64,000 bases of DNA. Source: Sphingobacterium sp. FBM7-1. GTDB lineage: Bacteria > Bacteroidota > Bacteroidia > Sphingobacteriales > Sphingobacteriaceae. Positions 45,918-55,709 of the stretch are shown one piece after another (position 1 is the first letter of the stretch; every line of letters begins with the position of its first letter). A program made the position numbers and the translations under genes. Under the pieces are notes generated by a model. That model was not told where the DNA came from and did not search any database. It saw only the letters and a list, made by a program, of their open reading frames with translations. The DNA lies in the NCBI RefSeq assembly GCF_020687765.1, contig NZ_JAJEWJ010000001.1:930001-994000 (forward strand), read 5' to 3'.

Positions 45918-48900
45918 TTGCTAACGGTAGCGGGTATTTTTTTGTTGCGTTATCCGACGGTACAGACCTACCTCAGTCAAAAAGTGGCCAACTACCTAAG
46001 TGAAGAACTCCAGGCCGATATCTCGTTAGAAAAAGTATATTTTAAACCGTTCCGTTCGTTGGAGTTACATAACTTTTTTATCAACGATCGGCAGGGTAAC
46101 CGCATGCTATCGGCTAAAAGTGCCACCGCCCGCATTTCCTTAATAAAAATATGGAACAAGCAAATTGCTGTTCAACAGCTTACCTTAGACAGTGCGACGA
46201 TTCATTACGAAATATACAAAGACAGTACAAATTTCAGTTTTCTGCTTGATTACTTTTCCCCTAAGAAGGAAGAAAAAAAAGAGGAAACAACCAACCTACA
46301 ACTGGACTTGCAACGGGTAACCTTGCATAACAACGGTTTCCGGTTGACCGATCACCGCTTTAAACACCATAACCGAGGCGTGGATTTCAGTGATTTAGAC
46401 TTGACGGCGATTTCCGGCGATTTCAAAGCGATTCGTTACAGCGACAGCACGGTGCAAGCCGATGTACGACACCTCACGTTCAAAGAAAAAAGCGGTCTCT
46501 ACCTGCAGGAATTCAGCGCCAAATCTTATGTATCCAATACCACCATGGAATTTACCGATCTGGTCCTGCATACCAATCGGTCAAGCGTAGGGAATTATCT
46601 CGCTTTCCATTACGATCGCTTTGCGGACTTCTCCGACTTTATAAAAAAAGTACGGTTGGAAGGTAACCTTCATCAGGCTTACGTGGACTCCCGCGACATT
46701 GAGTTTTTTGCTCCGGCGATGGCTGGCGTACGTTTCAAAACGGATATTATACAGGCATCTGTAACGGGCACCGTTGAGCATCTCCAGGCGCGCGACGTCT
46801 ACCTGAAAACCGCAACACAAACCAGTTTACGGGGTAATTTTAGCATAGACGGTTTACCCAGGATTGAACAAACAACGTTCGATTTTTCCTTAACGGATTT
46901 ACAAACCTCCGCGAAAGATGTGGAAGCGCTTGTACCCGCCTTATCGAATCAGGTGAGCTTTTCACTTCCCGATCAACTTCATCGCCTAGAAACGATATCC
47001 TATCAAGGGGAGCTTCATGGCTTCTATCATCTCTTTGATGTGGACGGCACCATAAACACCGTACTGGGATCGCTGTCCACCGAAAGTAAAATTCACATAA
47101 AGCCCACTTTACAGTATGCCGGCAAAGTCCAGTCCACGTCCTTTGATCTGGGAGCGTTTATACACGTGGACGAAATAGGCACAACGGGCGTTGATCTGCA
47201 ATTCGATGGGCAGGGAGGTGACGCAAAATCCGTACATTTAAGTACGCAGGGCCAATTATCCCATTTAATTTTCAAAAATCATGCTTATCGCCACGTCGAT
47301 TTTGAAGGCGAGATGGTAGACCATATTTTGTTCGCTAGCGGCGAAATTGATGATAAAGATGCAGCACTGGCCTTTAATGGTGAAATAAATTGGCGAGACA
47401 CGATTCCAAAATACAGCTTGAACGCGACCTTGGATCATCTTGATCTAAAAAGACTTAACCTTTACGACAGGGATAGTGTGGTGGTCAGCCAATCGAACCT
47501 GCAGGCAGAAATGCACGGAAGCTCCCTCAACTCGCTGAATGGTCAGCTTACGTCAGACCATCTGCAATTTCGAACGAGTCGCGGCGAGTTTGTGATGAAC
47601 TATTTGGATTTCGAGTCGGAAGGTGACGAACAGTCCAAACAATTAACCTTAAAATCGGATGTATTGGACGGTGTTATGTCGGGCCAGATCGATTTGTCGA
47701 GCATAGGCGCTTACTTCCGATCGCTTGCCATGCGCTACGCCCCTGCAATCAATCTGGAGCAAAGTCCCTACAATCCGCAGAATTTTGATCTACATATCGA
47801 TGTGAAGTCTTTTGCTCCCTTGTCAGCACTTTTCGACCCCAATTTAGCCTTAGATGATGGCGCACGGCTACGAGCAAGGTTCTCTTCCGATAACTACACG
47901 GCTAATTTCGACGCTTTTAGTCCGATAGTGACGTACAAGGGCATGAAAATCACGAACCTTGTACTCACGGAAAATGCGGACGATCGGGCATTTTCGTTAG
48001 ACATCCGAGCGGATCGTTTTAGCTTTTCAGACTCGGCTTACGTAGACCAAATCGCCATCAAGAACGTACTGGCCAACGACAGCTTGAATTTCCAGATATC
48101 GTTGTCGGAAACTAATCGACCGAACTATCTTAAATTAAACGGCAACATTCATTTCGCACACAATCAACCGGCTAACATTCGGTTTGATCAATCGGAGATC
48201 GTATTAAATAAAGAGGCCTGGGAAGTAAATCAGGAAGCAGACCTACGGATTTCAAAAGGTAAGCTATACCTTCACAACCTCCATATTACTCGAGATCGGC
48301 AACAAGTTAGCTTAAATGGCATCCTTTCCAACGAAAATGATAAACTCCATGTCGCGTTTAAAGACTTCAGCCTTACTTCCTTGTCGGGCATTACGCGACC
48401 ACTGGGCATAGATTTACTCGGTCAACTGAGTGGAGAAGTTCAAATTCATTCGGCGTTCGGGTCGCCTATGCTATCGGCAAATATCTCCACCACACCGATC
48501 ATTTACAACAGTCTTCCGATCGGAAACCTGGAAGTGAACGCAGATTTTGACCCACAGACAGGACTGGTACAACTAAACTCTAAATTGCTGGATGTCGACG
48601 GGGATGGTATTACGCTAAGTGGCTCGTATGATTTACACGCAGAAGATGATGCCCTCGATTTAAAAGGAAGCGTCAGCCAGATGGATCTGGGGGTCGTCCA
48701 ACCTTTTCTCCGAACACTTGTCTCCAATGTATATGGTACAATGAGTGGCGATGTGACAATACGCGGCACTATTTCTCGGCCCAGAATTAGCGGAACAGCC
48801 CATATTAAGGAAGCCGCATTTTTGGTCAATTATTTACAGACGCGGTATCATATCGCTGATCAATACGCCCGCATTCAGGACAACACTATTTTCTTAAAGG

Positions 48901-50243
48901 ATTTGCAGATCAATGATATCCGAGGTACTGCCGCCAGTGCGCATGGAGAAATCAATCTCAATACCCTGAGTGATCCCTCGCTAGCTATCGAAGTGACCGC
49001 TAATAACTTCCAGATACTCAACACCAGTAGGAAAGATAACGAGCTTTTTTTCGGTACGGCATATGCGACGGGCATGTTCCGTTTTAACGGCCCCACCAGT
49101 GCGATGGTGATGGATATTGACGTCCGGCCTAACCCCAACACGGTTATTACCTTACCTTTTAACACTTCGTTAAAAGTAAGTGATAACGACTTCTTCTATT
49201 TTATCAACCCCGATTCTGCTCAACAAGCCACACCTGTTTCGAAAAAGCTCTTTCAGGGCTTAACCATGAACATGGACATCAATGTGACGCCTGATGCAGA
49301 AATTAACCTGGAAAACAATATCGGCTCGTTAACTGGCTTAGGTACGGGCGATCTTTCCTTGCGGATATCCAGTCTAGGCGACTTTGAGATGTTCGGTGAT
49401 TACCATGTTATCTCGGGGAAACTCCATTTTACGGCGCAAGACCTTTTCAACAAGTTCTTTGATCTGAAAGAAGGCGGAACGATCCGTTGGGCGGGGAATC
49501 CTGCCGAAGCGATCGTGAACCTGAGTGCCACCTATCAACAACGCACATCCATTGCACCCCTTTACAACGCCGCCGGTCGCGCCGAAAATAACGACCGCAT
49601 CTTAGCACAGGCCGACATGATATTGAAAGGTACCTTATCCCAGCCGGATGTCTCTTTCGACCTGAACTTTCCGCAGACGCCGTATGTCAAAGATGAACTA
49701 CAAGGCTATTTGAGCGATGTGAACAACGTCAACCAACAGGCGATCAGTTTAATCGTCCGGCGTAGCTTCACGCCAGCATCGACGCAGGAGTTCGGAAGAG
49801 AAGTGAATAACACCCTACTGTCTGCGGGGACGGAGATCGCATTTAACCAGCTGAACAGCATTATCTCGCAATCGCTCAATATGCACTTCTTAGACCTCAA
49901 TATCCGTTCGTTTAACGATGCTTCTGCTTCCTTGCGCTTTTTCGACGACCGTTTGATCTTTACGGGAGGAGTCACCGACCGCAGTAAAAATCAACTGAAC
50001 GACCTGATGCTGTTCTCCGACCAGATCGCTACGGACGCCGAAGTCACGTTTCGACTACGCCAAGACGGCAATCTCGTATTGAGAGCCTATAACCGGCTCA
50101 ATACCCGAAACTTCTTATTTACACCGTATAGCGACTACATCAGCGCCGTGGGCCTCGTTTACCGGCAGGAATTCAACTCCCTGTCCGAATTTTGGCGAAA
50201 GCTCTGGATCTGGAATGAACGTAAAAAGCGGGAAGAGGATTAA
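45918..50243 (+). CDS. tamB: TamB-like translocation/assembly or lipid-transfer protein (DUF490)
   Basis: At least 1441 residues: an N-terminal membrane anchor, a very long AsmA/TamB-type beta-groove periplasmic region, and the conserved DUF490 C-terminus from about 1050 (LSGSYDLHAE, VISGKLHFTAQDLFNKFFDLKEG, LNFPQTPYVKDELQGYL). Family members bridge inner and outer membranes for outer-membrane protein assembly or phospholipid transport. No ATG exists at the 5' end. The frame is open from 45855, and the TTG at 45918 leaves only a partial membrane helix, so initiation at an upstream codon such as CTG 45903 is likely. Divergent from tsaD, a common Bacteroidota arrangement. Confidence 0.88.
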   Translation: MLTVAGIFLLRYPTVQTYLSQKVANYLSEELQADISLEKVYFKPFRSLELHNFFINDRQGNRMLSAKSATARISLIKIWNKQIAVQQLTLDSATIHYEIYKDSTNFSFLLDYFSPKKEEKKEETTNLQLDLQRVTLHNNGFRLTDHRFKHHNRGVDFSDLDLTAISGDFKAIRYSDSTVQADVRHLTFKEKSGLYLQEFSAKSYVSNTTMEFTDLVLHTNRSSVGNYLAFHYDRFADFSDFIKKVRLEGNLHQAYVDSRDIEFFAPAMAGVRFKTDIIQASVTGTVEHLQARDVYLKTATQTSLRGNFSIDGLPRIEQTTFDFSLTDLQTSAKDVEALVPALSNQVSFSLPDQLHRLETISYQGELHGFYHLFDVDGTINTVLGSLSTESKIHIKPTLQYAGKVQSTSFDLGAFIHVDEIGTTGVDLQFDGQGGDAKSVHLSTQGQLSHLIFKNHAYRHVDFEGEMVDHILFASGEIDDKDAALAFNGEINWRDTIPKYSLNATLDHLDLKRLNLYDRDSVVVSQSNLQAEMHGSSLNSLNGQLTSDHLQFRTSRGEFVMNYLDFESEGDEQSKQLTLKSDVLDGVMSGQIDLSSIGAYFRSLAMRYAPAINLEQSPYNPQNFDLHIDVKSFAPLSALFDPNLALDDGARLRARFSSDNYTANFDAFSPIVTYKGMKITNLVLTENADDRAFSLDIRADRFSFSDSAYVDQIAIKNVLANDSLNFQISLSETNRPNYLKLNGNIHFAHNQPANIRFDQSEIVLNKEAWEVNQEADLRISKGKLYLHNLHITRDRQQVSLNGILSNENDKLHVAFKDFSLTSLSGITRPLGIDLLGQLSGEVQIHSAFGSPMLSANISTTPIIYNSLPIGNLEVNADFDPQTGLVQLNSKLLDVDGDGITLSGSYDLHAEDDALDLKGSVSQMDLGVVQPFLRTLVSNVYGTMSGDVTIRGTISRPRISGTAHIKEAAFLVNYLQTRYHIADQYARIQDNTIFLKDLQINDIRGTAASAHGEINLNTLSDPSLAIEVTANNFQILNTSRKDNELFFGTAYATGMFRFNGPTSAMVMDIDVRPNPNTVITLPFNTSLKVSDNDFFYFINPDSAQQATPVSKKLFQGLTMNMDINVTPDAEINLENNIGSLTGLGTGDLSLRISSLGDFEMFGDYHVISGKLHFTAQDLFNKFFDLKEGGTIRWAGNPAEAIVNLSATYQQRTSIAPLYNAAGRAENNDRILAQADMILKGTLSQPDVSFDLNFPQTPYVKDELQGYLSDVNNVNQQAISLIVRRSFTPASTQEFGREVNNTLLSAGTEIAFNQLNSIISQSLNMHFLDLNIRSFNDASASLRFFDDRLIFTGGVTDRSKNQLNDLMLFSDQIATDAEVTFRLRQDGNLVLRAYNRLNTRNFLFTPYSDYISAVGLVYRQEFNSLSEFWRKLWIWNERKKREED

Positions 50244-50530
50244 CCTTCCAACAACATCTGCACCAAACTCTCCCACTCCGCTTGCAGTGTACCTTGGTAT
50301 TCCGGCTGTTTTGCACGATTGTACCAATACCCGGCATTCCATAAATCTCCTTCGACACGGTGCAGGTAAGCATGCACATGTGCCGAGGTACGATCTTCCA
50401 GATGATCAATCAAGTTATGGGCGGTCTGCCAATCCCCTTTTGCATCGTACCAAAGCGCTTGAAGGTGTACCGATAAATTTTGAGGAGGTAGCTCTCCGGA
50501 GAATGTCTGTTTAAAATCTTCGAATGTCAT
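50240..50530 (-). CDS. Small conserved-type hypothetical protein
   Basis: 96 residues, soluble, rich in Trp, His and Leu (LQALWYDAKGDWQTAHNLIDHL, GDLWNAGYWYNRAKQPEYQG), with the helical repeat-like look of a single TPR-type unit pair. I do not recognise a characterised family. It begins with ATG 8 bp after the tex stop and so is probably co-translated with it; its 3' end overlaps the tamB stop by 4 bp. Confidence 0.7.
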   Translation of the reverse strand: MTFEDFKQTFSGELPPQNLSVHLQALWYDAKGDWQTAHNLIDHLEDRTSAHVHAYLHRVEGDLWNAGYWYNRAKQPEYQGTLQAEWESLVQMLLEG

Positions 50531-50534
50531 CCTA

Positions 50535-52763
50535 TCATGCTTTAAACTTACTGGCCAATGCCGCTAATTTACTCGCCATATCGGTTTCCGGTGCTTTTGC
50601 TTTCCGCTGGTTGTCCGAACGTTTGCGCGGAGCTGGCTTTTCGTCCGATTTCATAGAAAGCCCGATACGGTTCCGTTTTTCGTCAATCTCGGTTACCGTT
50701 ACCATAACATGTTGTTGTACCTTCACGACCTCATTCGGATCGGACACAAAACGATTAGCCAACTGGCTGAGGTGCACCAAGCCATCTTGATGCACACCGA
50801 TATCGACAAATGCGCCAAAATTAGTAATGTTGGTCACGATACCCGGCAATTTCATACCAATGCGTAAATCGCTGATACTGTTCACGCCATCGGTAAACTT
50901 AAATTCTTCAAACTGTTCCCGTGGATCACGCCCTGGTTTAGACAACTCCGCGATAATATCATTTAATGTCGGGAGTCCAACTTCTTCCGAGACATATTTC
51001 TTCAAATCGATCTGCTTGCGCAAATCAGCATCGGTTAACAAATCCGAAATCGCTGCCTGGTGATCTTTGGCCATTTGCTCCACGAGCGCATAACGTTCGG
51101 GATGGACAGCCGAAGCATCTAATGGATGTTCGCCGTGGCGGATACGAAGGAAACCTGCCGCTTGTTCAAAAGCCTTATCGCCTAAACGAGGCACCTTCTT
51201 TAATTCTTTTCTAGATTTAAAGGGTCCATTGGCTATCCGATAGTTAACGATCTGCTGGGCAAGCGATGGCCCCAATCCAGACACATAGGCTAAAATTTGC
51301 TTCGATGCGGTGTTGAGTTCTACACCTACCGCGTTTACACAAGAAATTACCGTATCGTCCAACGAAGTTTGCAATTTGTTTTGATCCACGTCGTGCTGGT
51401 ATTGCCCTACACCAATCGATTTGGGATCTATTTTCACCAGTTCGGCCAAGGGATCCATCAAGCGCCTACCGATCGACACGGCGCCACGAACGGTTATATC
51501 GTAGTCCGGAAACTCTTCTCGTGCAACTTCGGACGCCGAGTAAATCGAAGCGCCAGATTCATTGACCATTACCACCGTAACATTGGCTAATCCTAACTGA
51601 CGTACGAACGCTTCTGTTTCGCGTCCCGCGGTACCATTACCAACCGCTATCGCTTCTACTTCGTAGCGTTTTACCAAGAGTTCGATCGTTTTTGCGGCTT
51701 CTGCTTGTCCACCCGCACCGTTATGGGGGAATATGGTCGTGTTTTCCAACAACGCTCCTTGCGCATCCAGTACCACCGTTTTGCATCCCGTCCGGAAGCC
51801 CGGATCGATTGCCAACAACCGCTTTTGTCCGAGCGGTGCCGCTAGTAATAATTGACGGACGTTATCGGCAAATACGCGAATGGCTTCCTCGTCTGCTTTT
51901 TGACGGGTAAGTACGCGAACCTCTGTCTCCATCGAGGGTTTTAAGAGTCTTTTATAGCTGTCTTGCAAAGCGATTTGCACATGTGCGGCAGCTTCGTTTG
52001 CGGCACGCACATATATTTTTTCAAGACTAGAAAGCACGCTTTCTTCGTCCACGGCGATATCGAGGTAGAGCATTTCTTCTTTTTCGCCCCTGCGCATTGC
52101 TAACACGCGGTGAGAAGGAGCGTCTTTGAGGGGCTCCGACCATTCAAAATAGTCTTTATACTTGAGTGCGGCTTCTTCCTTGCCCGGCGCAACACGCGAA
52201 ACAAATGAGCCTTTCTCTAGAAATATCTTCCGCGTACTTGCCCGGACTTCTGCGTCCTCGGCAATCTGCTCTGCAATAATATCCCGGGCACCTGCTAAGG
52301 CTTCCTCCACTGATTTTACGCCTTTCTCTTCGTCAATAAATGCTTGAGCTTCGTCCTGCACATCCATTTTTTCTTGCGATAGCAACTTATCTGCAAGCGG
52401 CTGCAGTCCTTTTTCCCTAGCCATCGATGCACGGGTTTTACGCTTAGGCTTGAACGGGAGATAGATATCTTCCAAAATGGCCATAGTCTCCGCTTCCTGA
52501 ATCTGCTGTTCCAATTCCGGAGTCAATTTCCCTTGCTCGGTAATCGATTTCACAATAGCCTCGCGGCGTTTATCCAGATCGCGTAATTGTTGTATACGGT
52601 CACGGATCGTGGTGATTTGCACTTCATCCAGACTACCGGTCATCTCTTTACGATAGCGGGCAATAAATGGAACCGTTGCACCCTCGTCCAATAAACCGAT
52701 GGTAGTGGTTACCTGACGGCTATTTACCCCCAATTCTTGCGAAAGAATAATTTCGTATGCCAT
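50535..52763 (-). CDS. tex: Tex-family RNA-binding protein
   Basis: 742 residues with the full Tex layout: N-terminal helical region (PFIARYRKEMTGSLDEVQI), YqgF/RNase H-like domain around 320-430 (LLAIDPGFRTGCKTVVLD, AVGNGTAGRETEAFVRQL), helix-hairpin-helix region (ILAYVSGLGPSLAQQIVNYR) and C-terminal S1 domain (GIVTNITNFGAFVDIGVHQ). Tex binds nucleic acid and affects transcription; mechanism is not settled. It has an Arg/Lys-rich linker after S1. Read leftward with the small hypothetical gene behind it. Confidence 0.94.
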   Translation of the reverse strand: MAYEIILSQELGVNSRQVTTTIGLLDEGATVPFIARYRKEMTGSLDEVQITTIRDRIQQLRDLDKRREAIVKSITEQGKLTPELEQQIQEAETMAILEDIYLPFKPKRKTRASMAREKGLQPLADKLLSQEKMDVQDEAQAFIDEEKGVKSVEEALAGARDIIAEQIAEDAEVRASTRKIFLEKGSFVSRVAPGKEEAALKYKDYFEWSEPLKDAPSHRVLAMRRGEKEEMLYLDIAVDEESVLSSLEKIYVRAANEAAAHVQIALQDSYKRLLKPSMETEVRVLTRQKADEEAIRVFADNVRQLLLAAPLGQKRLLAIDPGFRTGCKTVVLDAQGALLENTTIFPHNGAGGQAEAAKTIELLVKRYEVEAIAVGNGTAGRETEAFVRQLGLANVTVVMVNESGASIYSASEVAREEFPDYDITVRGAVSIGRRLMDPLAELVKIDPKSIGVGQYQHDVDQNKLQTSLDDTVISCVNAVGVELNTASKQILAYVSGLGPSLAQQIVNYRIANGPFKSRKELKKVPRLGDKAFEQAAGFLRIRHGEHPLDASAVHPERYALVEQMAKDHQAAISDLLTDADLRKQIDLKKYVSEEVGLPTLNDIIAELSKPGRDPREQFEEFKFTDGVNSISDLRIGMKLPGIVTNITNFGAFVDIGVHQDGLVHLSQLANRFVSDPNEVVKVQQHVMVTVTEIDEKRNRIGLSMKSDEKPAPRKRSDNQRKAKAPETDMASKLAALASKFKA

Positions 52764-52838
52764 GTTTTAAATAAAGTAAAAAAGAAAGCTGTAGGCGTTT
52801 ACCGACAGCTTGTATAGTGGATATTATTGAATTATAAA

Positions 52839-53351
52839 TTAGCTATTTTTAGGCTGCTCCTTGTCGGTAGCCGTCGTATTATTTGGTGTAGGTTCTCCTG
52901 GTGATGTCTCTGCATCGTTATCTTCGGGTGCGAAATGGTCATCGTACCCATAGGTGTAATGCTGATCGTCTGAAGCGGGGCGATCGCCACGCTGATGTTG
53001 CACGCTATGCTCGGGCGTCGTGAATGTCGGAAACGCTTTTTTGGTTTCCTCTTCCGAGGCTGCGCCCTCGTTGCTTGCTGATTCTTGCTGATTAATCTGT
53101 TCCGAGATGGTCTCGGATTTTGTTTTAGCGGAAGGTGCATCGTCTACCGTAACATCCAGATCCTTCTCAAAATTATTAATCTGATCGGAAATCTCCCGTT
53201 TTATACCGTCCGATGCATCTTTAAATTCACGTATCCCGCGGCCTAAGCCTCTAGCCAATTCTGGCAATTTCTTCCCACCAAACAACAGCAAAATGACGAT
53301 CACAATCAACACCATTTCCTGTGTTCCAATATTCAAGAATCCTAAAGTCAT
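52839..53351 (-). CDS. tatA: Sec-independent translocase component TatA/TatE with long acidic tail
   Basis: 170 residues. The TatA core occupies the first 60: a short transmembrane helix (MVLIVIVILLLFGGKKLPEL), then the FGGKKLPELARGLGRGIREF amphipathic helix. Beyond it is an unusually long (about 110-residue) disordered, Glu/Ser/Thr/Gln-rich tail. TatA forms the pore for folded, twin-arginine-signal proteins in the inner membrane. It is divergent from the MATE gene; tatC is not in the window. Confidence 0.9.
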   Translation of the reverse strand: MTLGFLNIGTQEMVLIVIVILLLFGGKKLPELARGLGRGIREFKDASDGIKREISDQINNFEKDLDVTVDDAPSAKTKSETISEQINQQESASNEGAASEEETKKAFPTFTTPEHSVQHQRGDRPASDDQHYTYGYDDHFAPEDNDAETSPGEPTPNNTTATDKEQPKNS

Positions 53352-53456
53352 GCTATCCTTCTCCTTTTAATCTTTCTTTACAAGCAACTAAGGTAAGTCT
53401 TTTTACTTTTTTAACCTCAAAAAAAAGCAACAAAAAAATTGACCGTAAAAAACCAC

Positions 53457-53464
53457 TAACTTTG
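53457..53464 (+). promoter_or_regulatory. Promoter -7 box of the MATE gene
   Basis: TAACTTTG, exact TAnnTTTG, 16 bp before the ATG at 53480. A TTG at 53439 lies closer than the usual -33 spacing. Its position rules out an upstream start for the MATE protein. Confidence 0.5.
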
Positions 53465-53479
53465 GCTTCTTCAAATACT

Positions 53480-54844
53480 ATGTTACAGCATTACTACAAA
53501 CAAAATAAACATTTTTATTGGAGTGCTTTTGCGCTTTCAGGCCCTATTATTATTTCACAGTTCGGGCATACGCTGGTGCAAACCATGGACACCATTGTAG
53601 TAGGCAAGTTTGCCGGAACGATTCCGCTAGCAGCCGTTTCGTTGGTGCATTCGGTCTTTATTGTGGTCATGGTGATTGGCCTGGGTATTTCCTACGGGTT
53701 AACCCCACTCGTTGCTCAAGCTAACGGCAAAGGCGACAAAGAAGCTTGTGGCAAGTTGTTGTCCAGTAGTCTCTGGTTGAATGTGGCTACTGCTGTTGTG
53801 CTATTCGGGCTGGTCAGCTTCGGCTCGACGTACGCAATGGAACATCTGGATCAAGACCCTCAAGTGGTAGAAACGGCCAAACCTTATCTATTGGTATTGA
53901 CGTTTTCCATTATCCCCTTGATGGCGTTTAACACGTTCAAACAATTTGCGGAGGGGCTCGGCTTTACGCGACAGGCCATGAACATCACGATCTGGGGTAA
54001 TGTACTGAATGTGGTCTTGGCCATTGTCTTTGTAAAAGGTATGTTCGGGATCCAACCGATGGGCATCGTAGGCGTGGGATATGCTACGTTAATTGACCGT
54101 GTTTTGATGATGCTGGCGATGTCATTTTATGTCTTACGCTCCAAACGGTTCAGTCTATACACAAAGGCATTTTCCTTTTTTCACGCGGAGCTTTCGCGAA
54201 TCAAGGGCATTTTTAAAATCGGCGCCCCGATGGCGATGCAATATGTATTTGAGGTAGGGTCCTTTGCGGCGGCATCTCTTATTGCCGGAAAGATCGGCGC
54301 GGTGGAACAGGCCAGCCATCAGGTGGCTATTACTTTGGCTGCTATGACCTATATGATGGCCAGTGGTATCGCTTCTGCGGCAACGATTAAGACCGGTCAT
54401 AGTTATGGCCGACGCAACATGTTCCGCGTAAAAAAGTTTGCAACGGTATCCTATCATCTGGTGATCGTCTTTATGCTCATCTGTGCGGTGATCTTTGCCG
54501 TCTTTAACCAATATTTACCGCGAATAATCAGTGATGACCCATCCGTGATCCATATCTCGGCGCAGCTCCTCATTATCGCTGGGCTGTTCCAATTGTTTGA
54601 CGGCACGCAAGTTGTCGGATTGGGCGTTCTGCGCGGAATGGGCGATGTCAATATTCCGACACTAATTACGTTTATTGCCTACTGGATTGTCGGCATCCCG
54701 GCGGCATATGTTTTGGGCGTTTACCTCAACATCGGCGTGCAAGGCGTATGGTATGGGCTTTCACTCGGATTGCTCACCTCTTCGATACTCTTGTATTTCC
54801 GCTATCGTGCCATAATCCGGCAGCGGATGGATCGGTTTGGGTAA
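53480..54844 (+). CDS. MATE-family multidrug/solute efflux transporter
   Basis: 454 residues with about twelve membrane segments in two MatE halves. Early hallmarks are FALSGPIIISQFGHTLVQTMD and VVGKFAGTIPLAAVSL; the second half includes GAPMAMQYVFEVGSFAAASL. The ATG at 53480 is chosen over longer frames reaching 53321, which would overlap the divergent tatA and add 53 non-conserved residues. It is an inner-membrane antiporter, with substrate unknown. Confidence 0.92.
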   Translation: MLQHYYKQNKHFYWSAFALSGPIIISQFGHTLVQTMDTIVVGKFAGTIPLAAVSLVHSVFIVVMVIGLGISYGLTPLVAQANGKGDKEACGKLLSSSLWLNVATAVVLFGLVSFGSTYAMEHLDQDPQVVETAKPYLLVLTFSIIPLMAFNTFKQFAEGLGFTRQAMNITIWGNVLNVVLAIVFVKGMFGIQPMGIVGVGYATLIDRVLMMLAMSFYVLRSKRFSLYTKAFSFFHAELSRIKGIFKIGAPMAMQYVFEVGSFAAASLIAGKIGAVEQASHQVAITLAAMTYMMASGIASAATIKTGHSYGRRNMFRVKKFATVSYHLVIVFMLICAVIFAVFNQYLPRIISDDPSVIHISAQLLIIAGLFQLFDGTQVVGLGVLRGMGDVNIPTLITFIAYWIVGIPAAYVLGVYLNIGVQGVWYGLSLGLLTSSILLYFRYRAIIRQRMDRFG

Positions 54845-55020
54845 ATCATTCTTTTAACACCATGAGCCGATTGAAGCTTTTATTCGGCTCATTCACCAAT
54901 CTTTCAAAAACGTGGTGCATTGGCAATCGGAAATACACCTCCCAAACGGAAGCGTTTCATTTACTGATTATCCGAAAATACAGCCTTCCTGCTCATTTTT
55001 CATAAGAAGGACCATCATCC

Positions 55021-55419
55021 AGCTTGTTATTTTACACAAAGAACAAGTGATTTTGAACCGATAACTAATTAATTCTCTTTTTGGCGTAGCTCATTTGGTC
55101 CATAAACTAGCGTCGCTATCTTGCGAACTAGCTTCCGCGCCGAAACGGTGAGCTCGTTTGCGCATTTAAAGAATTGATTTCACCGGCAAACTACCTGTTT
55201 GTCTCAAACAGCTATCTTTTCTAGCGGAACAACTACCTTTCCTGCTGACGAAGATTATTGTTTGGCGTGACTAATTACTTTGCCGACTCGCGTAATGATC
55301 TGTTTTTACGAGCGAACTACCTCGCCAAGTAGAATAATGACTTACTTTTGTCGAGGACCTACTTGTTTTCGAAAAACACTTACTTATTTTACAAAAACAG
55401 TTAGGTGTTTTTGGCGCCG
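55021..55419. repeat. Degenerate 21-nt periodic array, 19 in-phase units
   Basis: Cutting the stretch every 21 nt from 55021 gives exactly 19 units with no insertion or deletion. Column 1 is A in 17 of 19, column 5 is A in 17 of 19, column 7 is a pyrimidine in 18 of 19, and column 8 is T in 17 of 19. A typical unit starts AACTACCTGTTT. The remaining columns vary widely. The whole 54,845-55,709 gap has no convincing gene apart from this array and the hairpin after it. In one frame units read like NYLFxxN but with stops in many units, so it is not coding now. Confidence 0.8.
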
Positions 55420-55507
55420 TTTTTTCTCCTGAGCTCGATCTAAAACGGCCTTAAACCTACAAAGAACCAAGTTTTTCAGCTGTAAATCAGCTCAAATAGC
55501 ACTTTAT

Positions 55508-55573
55508 AAAGGTGTAGATTTGAGCCAAAACTTTTTTTGGGGATCCCTAAATTTGGCGAAAATCTACACCTTT
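55508..55573. repeat. Large inverted repeat (hairpin)
   Basis: Arms of 22 nt, 55508-55529 and 55552-55573, are complementary except for two central positions; the outer core is AAAGGTGTAGATTT / AAATCTACACCTTT and the inner one GCCAAA / TTTGGC. The loop is 22 nt and the right arm runs into T-rich sequence. It lies between the 21-nt array and the small coiled-coil gene. Confidence 0.75.
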
Positions 55574-55709
55574 TCTCTATTTTTTTCCGTATCGATTTCC
55601 GGTACGCGCAACAGGAATAGATGAATTTGACAACGAGTTGCTTTAAATAGCTTTAAAACAAATTATCTACAAACACGTTTTATTATAAGAAACTAAAACA
55701 AAATGTGAT

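Noticed and set aside
53321..53479. Longer N-terminus for the MATE transporter
   Set aside because: It overlaps divergent tatA, contains the TAACTTTG promoter box, and adds residues absent from the family.
54862..55005. 47-codon frame after the MATE gene
   Set aside because: No family resemblance. Its first 30 bases form a hairpin (TGAGCCGA / TTCGGCTCA) that looks like a transcript end of the MATE gene.
55021..55419. CRISPR array or repeat-protein gene as explanation of the 21-nt periodicity
   Set aside because: There is no constant repeat with unique spacers and no cas gene nearby. Every frame I read on either strand has stops in several units.
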